Assembly (NCBI RefSeq): GCF_050624435.1
Contig: NC_134537.1
Span: 16,426,584 to 16,490,583 of the forward strand
Direction of reading: 5' to 3'
DNA: 64,000 nucleotides
Source of the DNA: Tenrec ecaudatus
Lineage: Eukaryota > Chordata > Mammalia > Afrosoricida > Tenrecidae
In this document: in pieces, positions 61,652 through 64,000 of the stretch
How the letters are laid out: each line of letters opens with the position of its first letter
How positions within the stretch are numbered: position 1 is the stretch's first letter
Notes under the pieces: generated by a model
The model's database searches: none
What the model saw: the letters and a program-made list of their open reading frames with translations, nothing else
Told to the model about the DNA's origin: nothing
Translations under genes and position numbers: made by a program

Positions 61652-61805
61652 CTGGTCCACTCCGCTAAAATTATTGGCATTCATGACGATGTCTTGTGCC
61701 TTCATTGCATTAAAATCGTTTAGGATCTCTGAGGCCATCATGTCTCTAAGTCCCATAATTTGTATGTACTTGTAGCTGTTCAGCCCATTAACAGCTATGA
61801 ACACC
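61652..61805 (-). CDS. candidate internal exon of an unidentified gene
   Basis: On the minus strand 'tcctcttag' precedes, and CAG|GTGAGG follows, a 154-base segment open in one frame (51 codons plus one base; upstream intron phase 2, downstream phase 0). The translation is well mixed in composition, rich in Asn, Met, Ile and Asp, contains 'SYKYIQIMGLRDMMASEI', and is not low-complexity or repeat-like. The polypyrimidine tract is short. The frame stays open for 23 codons upstream before a TAA and about 50 codons past the donor, so a chance open frame or pseudogene remains possible. I do not recognise the protein. Confidence 0.4.
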
Positions 61806-62210
61806 CTAAGAGGACTTAAGTTTAATAAACCCGTGTGCGCTGTCTTCTTTTCTTCAGTGTCCTTTGAATATTAACATAAACATGACTACGTTTAATCTAC
61901 CACAGGGATCAGCCACCTTTCTGTGTAAGGAACCCAAAAATAAATACTCTAGGCTTCAGAACCTTTTGATTTCTGTCAGAACTATTCACATGTGCTGCTA
62001 TAGCATGAAGATGTGGATATTTGCTAAAATGTTGGAATATATGTATATATAAAATCATGTTGAATGGGATGGCTTAAATGAAATGCATTAATTCATAATT
62101 AATTAGGTTTTCTATGTATTCATTATTTCCTCTAATAACCCAAACTCACTGCCAAGCCATTTCTAACTCTAGCAACCCTATATAGGGTTTCTAAACATAT
62201 AAACTTTTTT
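61806..62210. other. unannotated AT-rich stretch
   Basis: No gene or repeat recognised. If the exon at 61652-61805 is real this would be intron upstream of it on the minus strand. Confidence 0.35.
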
Positions 62211-62212
62211 TT

Positions 62213-63840
62213 CAGTGTTTTATTGAGAGAAATTCACATATTATATACTTCCATATTTCATTTGTATTTCAAAAGAGTTGTATATACATCACCACAATCA
62301 GTTCTAGTGTATCCTCTCCCCTCCTAAATTCATTATTTGCTTATTGCGTTAGTCTGGGTTACTAGAGAAAATAATTCATAGACACTCATATGGTATAAGA
62401 AAGAGCTTTACATAAAAGAGCAGTTGAATATTGAGAAAACGTCCCAGCCCAGTCCAGATCAAGTCCATAAGTCCAATATTAGCCCATATGTCCGATACCA
62501 ATCTATAAAGTTCTCTTCAGACTCATGAAACACATGCAATGATGCTGGACGCAGGAAGATCACAGGCCAGTGAGTGGGAAGTCTTGTAGTTCCAATTGGC
62601 ATTAAAAGCATTTCATTGCTGGCAGGGGTCTCCACGTGGCCTCTCCGGCTCCAAATGTCACAGGCTATATCAGTGTAGCACCATGTGTCTTGTCAGTAAA
62701 GTGTCTCTCAAGTAATGATCAGAGAGAAAGAGTGTCTCCCACCTGCAAGGAGGAAATACAGGAGTTCCCAGAATCCTCAGGAGAGAGCCATGCCTACACA
62801 GAGGCCTCATTGGCTATGACCTGATTGATAGACTAGACTCCACCCCTTCACTCGTGATGCTCTCAAGTCCCAACTTGACACCAGATTATGTAGCTACCAC
62901 ACTCATCAACCCCCCCTCAATCTCCCCTGCAATTTCTGATAAGCTATTACACCCATTATTATCTGTGTACATCTGTCCTGTACTATGCTCCATAAACTGG
63001 GATATATACCAAAAACATACAAAAACAACAACAACAAACCAAAACAGAGAGAGAACAGAAACGGTATCTATATCACCTGTATCTCTATCCTTTTCCAGGA
63101 ACCAGAAAGAAAACCTCTGTTGACAAATAATCAAAAAATATGTACGCCTAGAATAAACCCAGAATAGATCCAAAGGGAGAGCAAATAATGAGGTGTCATA
63201 TGATACCCTCATTTCATCCATCATAATCAAGTTTACCATAATATTTGTCTGAAAACATGTTATTCCAGTCCTTCAACTCCAGTCAGAGGGGATCAGCCAA
63301 AGGCTTGACTACAGAGACACTCTGTAGATGAATTTTGGGCTCCCACTGTCCACTATAACCTTATACAATTGGGGTGTCACAATTTTATCTCTGATATAAT
63401 TCCCTCAATTGAATATTGATGTTATTATTTGTCATTTTTAGATCACACAGTCAGGTGTGCTTCTTCCATGTGGGCTTAGTTCATGACTCACTTAGACAAT
63501 TACTTGTTTGATCCTATTTTGTGTGAAAGTCTAGCACCATCTGATTTCTTCACCACACTTTGCTGTAGCACCCGGATCTTCAGTGATCTCCTCATGAAGG
63601 CAAGGCAAACTCACTAGAACTACATGTTCTTGCTTTGGAGTTAGAAGTAAGTGGGATCCCAGAATCCATTCACTTGTCTATGATTATGTACAGCTCTGGT
63701 TCACTTTATACGGCTCATTATCATTTTATGATAAAGAACATTATCAATTATCCCCCTAGGGCATAAGAAAATTCCCTGTTAGCATCATTAGCTTATCCAA
63801 TGACATAGAATATTTAACATACTGTTGAGAGAAGGAGGTT
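62213..63840 (-). mobile_element. L1-type LINE 3' region (family B, copy 4), antisense, split by an LTR
   Basis: 62213-62344 ('ttttattgagagaaattcac', 'catcaccacaatcagttcta') and 62902-63840 ('aactgggatatataccaaaa', 'gaggggatcagccaaaggct', 'caccatctgatttcttcacc', 'atcttcagtgatctcctcat') are consecutive parts matching copy 3 at 50385. The family C LTR separates them. The first part is the antisense L1 3' terminus. Confidence 0.7.
62345..62901 (+). mobile_element. ERVL/MLT2-like solo LTR (family C), nested in L1
   Basis: Starts 'tgcgttagtctgggttact' (a diverged TGTGTTAGTC) and ends 'tatgtagctaccaca'. It is flanked by 'cttat' (62340-62344) and 'ctcat' (62902-62906), a 5-bp duplication with one change. 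Complete length of about 557 bases and all family blocks are present, making it a good reference copy. Confidence 0.8.
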
Positions 63841-64000
63841 ATGCAAGTGTTGACCAGCTGCAAACCACAGCCCATGAATTATTGATTTATACTGATTGAG
63901 GTCTTAATATGATTGAACTTGGTTTATATTGACCATGGGGTTTGATGTTGCATGAAATTTTCCAGTAACATTCATTTACAAATAGGCAGGTCCTTGCCTT
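63841..64000. other. unannotated window end
   Basis: Short AT-rich remainder without recognised features. Confidence 0.4.

Overview
This is a 64 kb piece of placental mammal nuclear DNA, almost entirely non-coding and heavily loaded with retrotransposon remains. The dispersed repeats are of the kinds known from Afrotheria: tRNA-derived AfroSINE-like copies, RTE (BovB-like) LINE fragments, and an L1-related family ending in a 3' tail that reads on the sense strand 'gagttgtatgagccccc aataaaa'. A SPIN-like hAT DNA transposon remnant lies at 29784-30158. SPIN was reported to have entered only a few mammal lineages horizontally, tenrec being the afrotherian one, so my best guess is a tenrec (Echinops or a relative). 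That is inference from repeat families, not from an alignment.

Layout. 1-34 kb is a mosaic of SINE, RTE, L1-related and ERVL/MLT2-like LTR fragments, many nested in one another, with unrecognised AT-rich sequence between. 34344-41566 is a betaretrovirus-like endogenous provirus with two about 1.15 kb LTRs, a 6-bp target duplication, a tRNA-Lys3-like primer site and a polypurine tract; gag-pro-pol is largely deleted and what is left is broken by stops and frameshifts. 43.73-44.08 kb is a decayed RPL37 processed pseudogene. 45596-46505 is a PRDX2 processed retrocopy whose 198-codon reading frame is fully intact. 46.5-64 kb returns to repeats, including a twin-primed L1-type insertion (56.6-58.3 kb) and an LTR nested in an L1 tail (62.3-62.9 kb).

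Host coding content. No complete multi-exon gene is visible. The only candidate for a native exon is a 154-bp open segment on the minus strand (61652-61805) with an AG acceptor and a strong CAG|GTGAGG donor; I cannot name the gene. The PRDX2 retrocopy is the only full-length host reading frame. The window may be intergenic or lie inside large introns.

How the pieces relate. The history is of stacked insertions: LTRs inside RTE and L1 copies with 5-bp duplications, L1-type elements inside RTE and L1 copies with about 15-bp duplications, two 5'-inverted (twin-primed) L1-type copies, and processed mRNA copies made by the L1 machinery. Boundaries of diverged repeats are by-eye and may be off by tens of bases.
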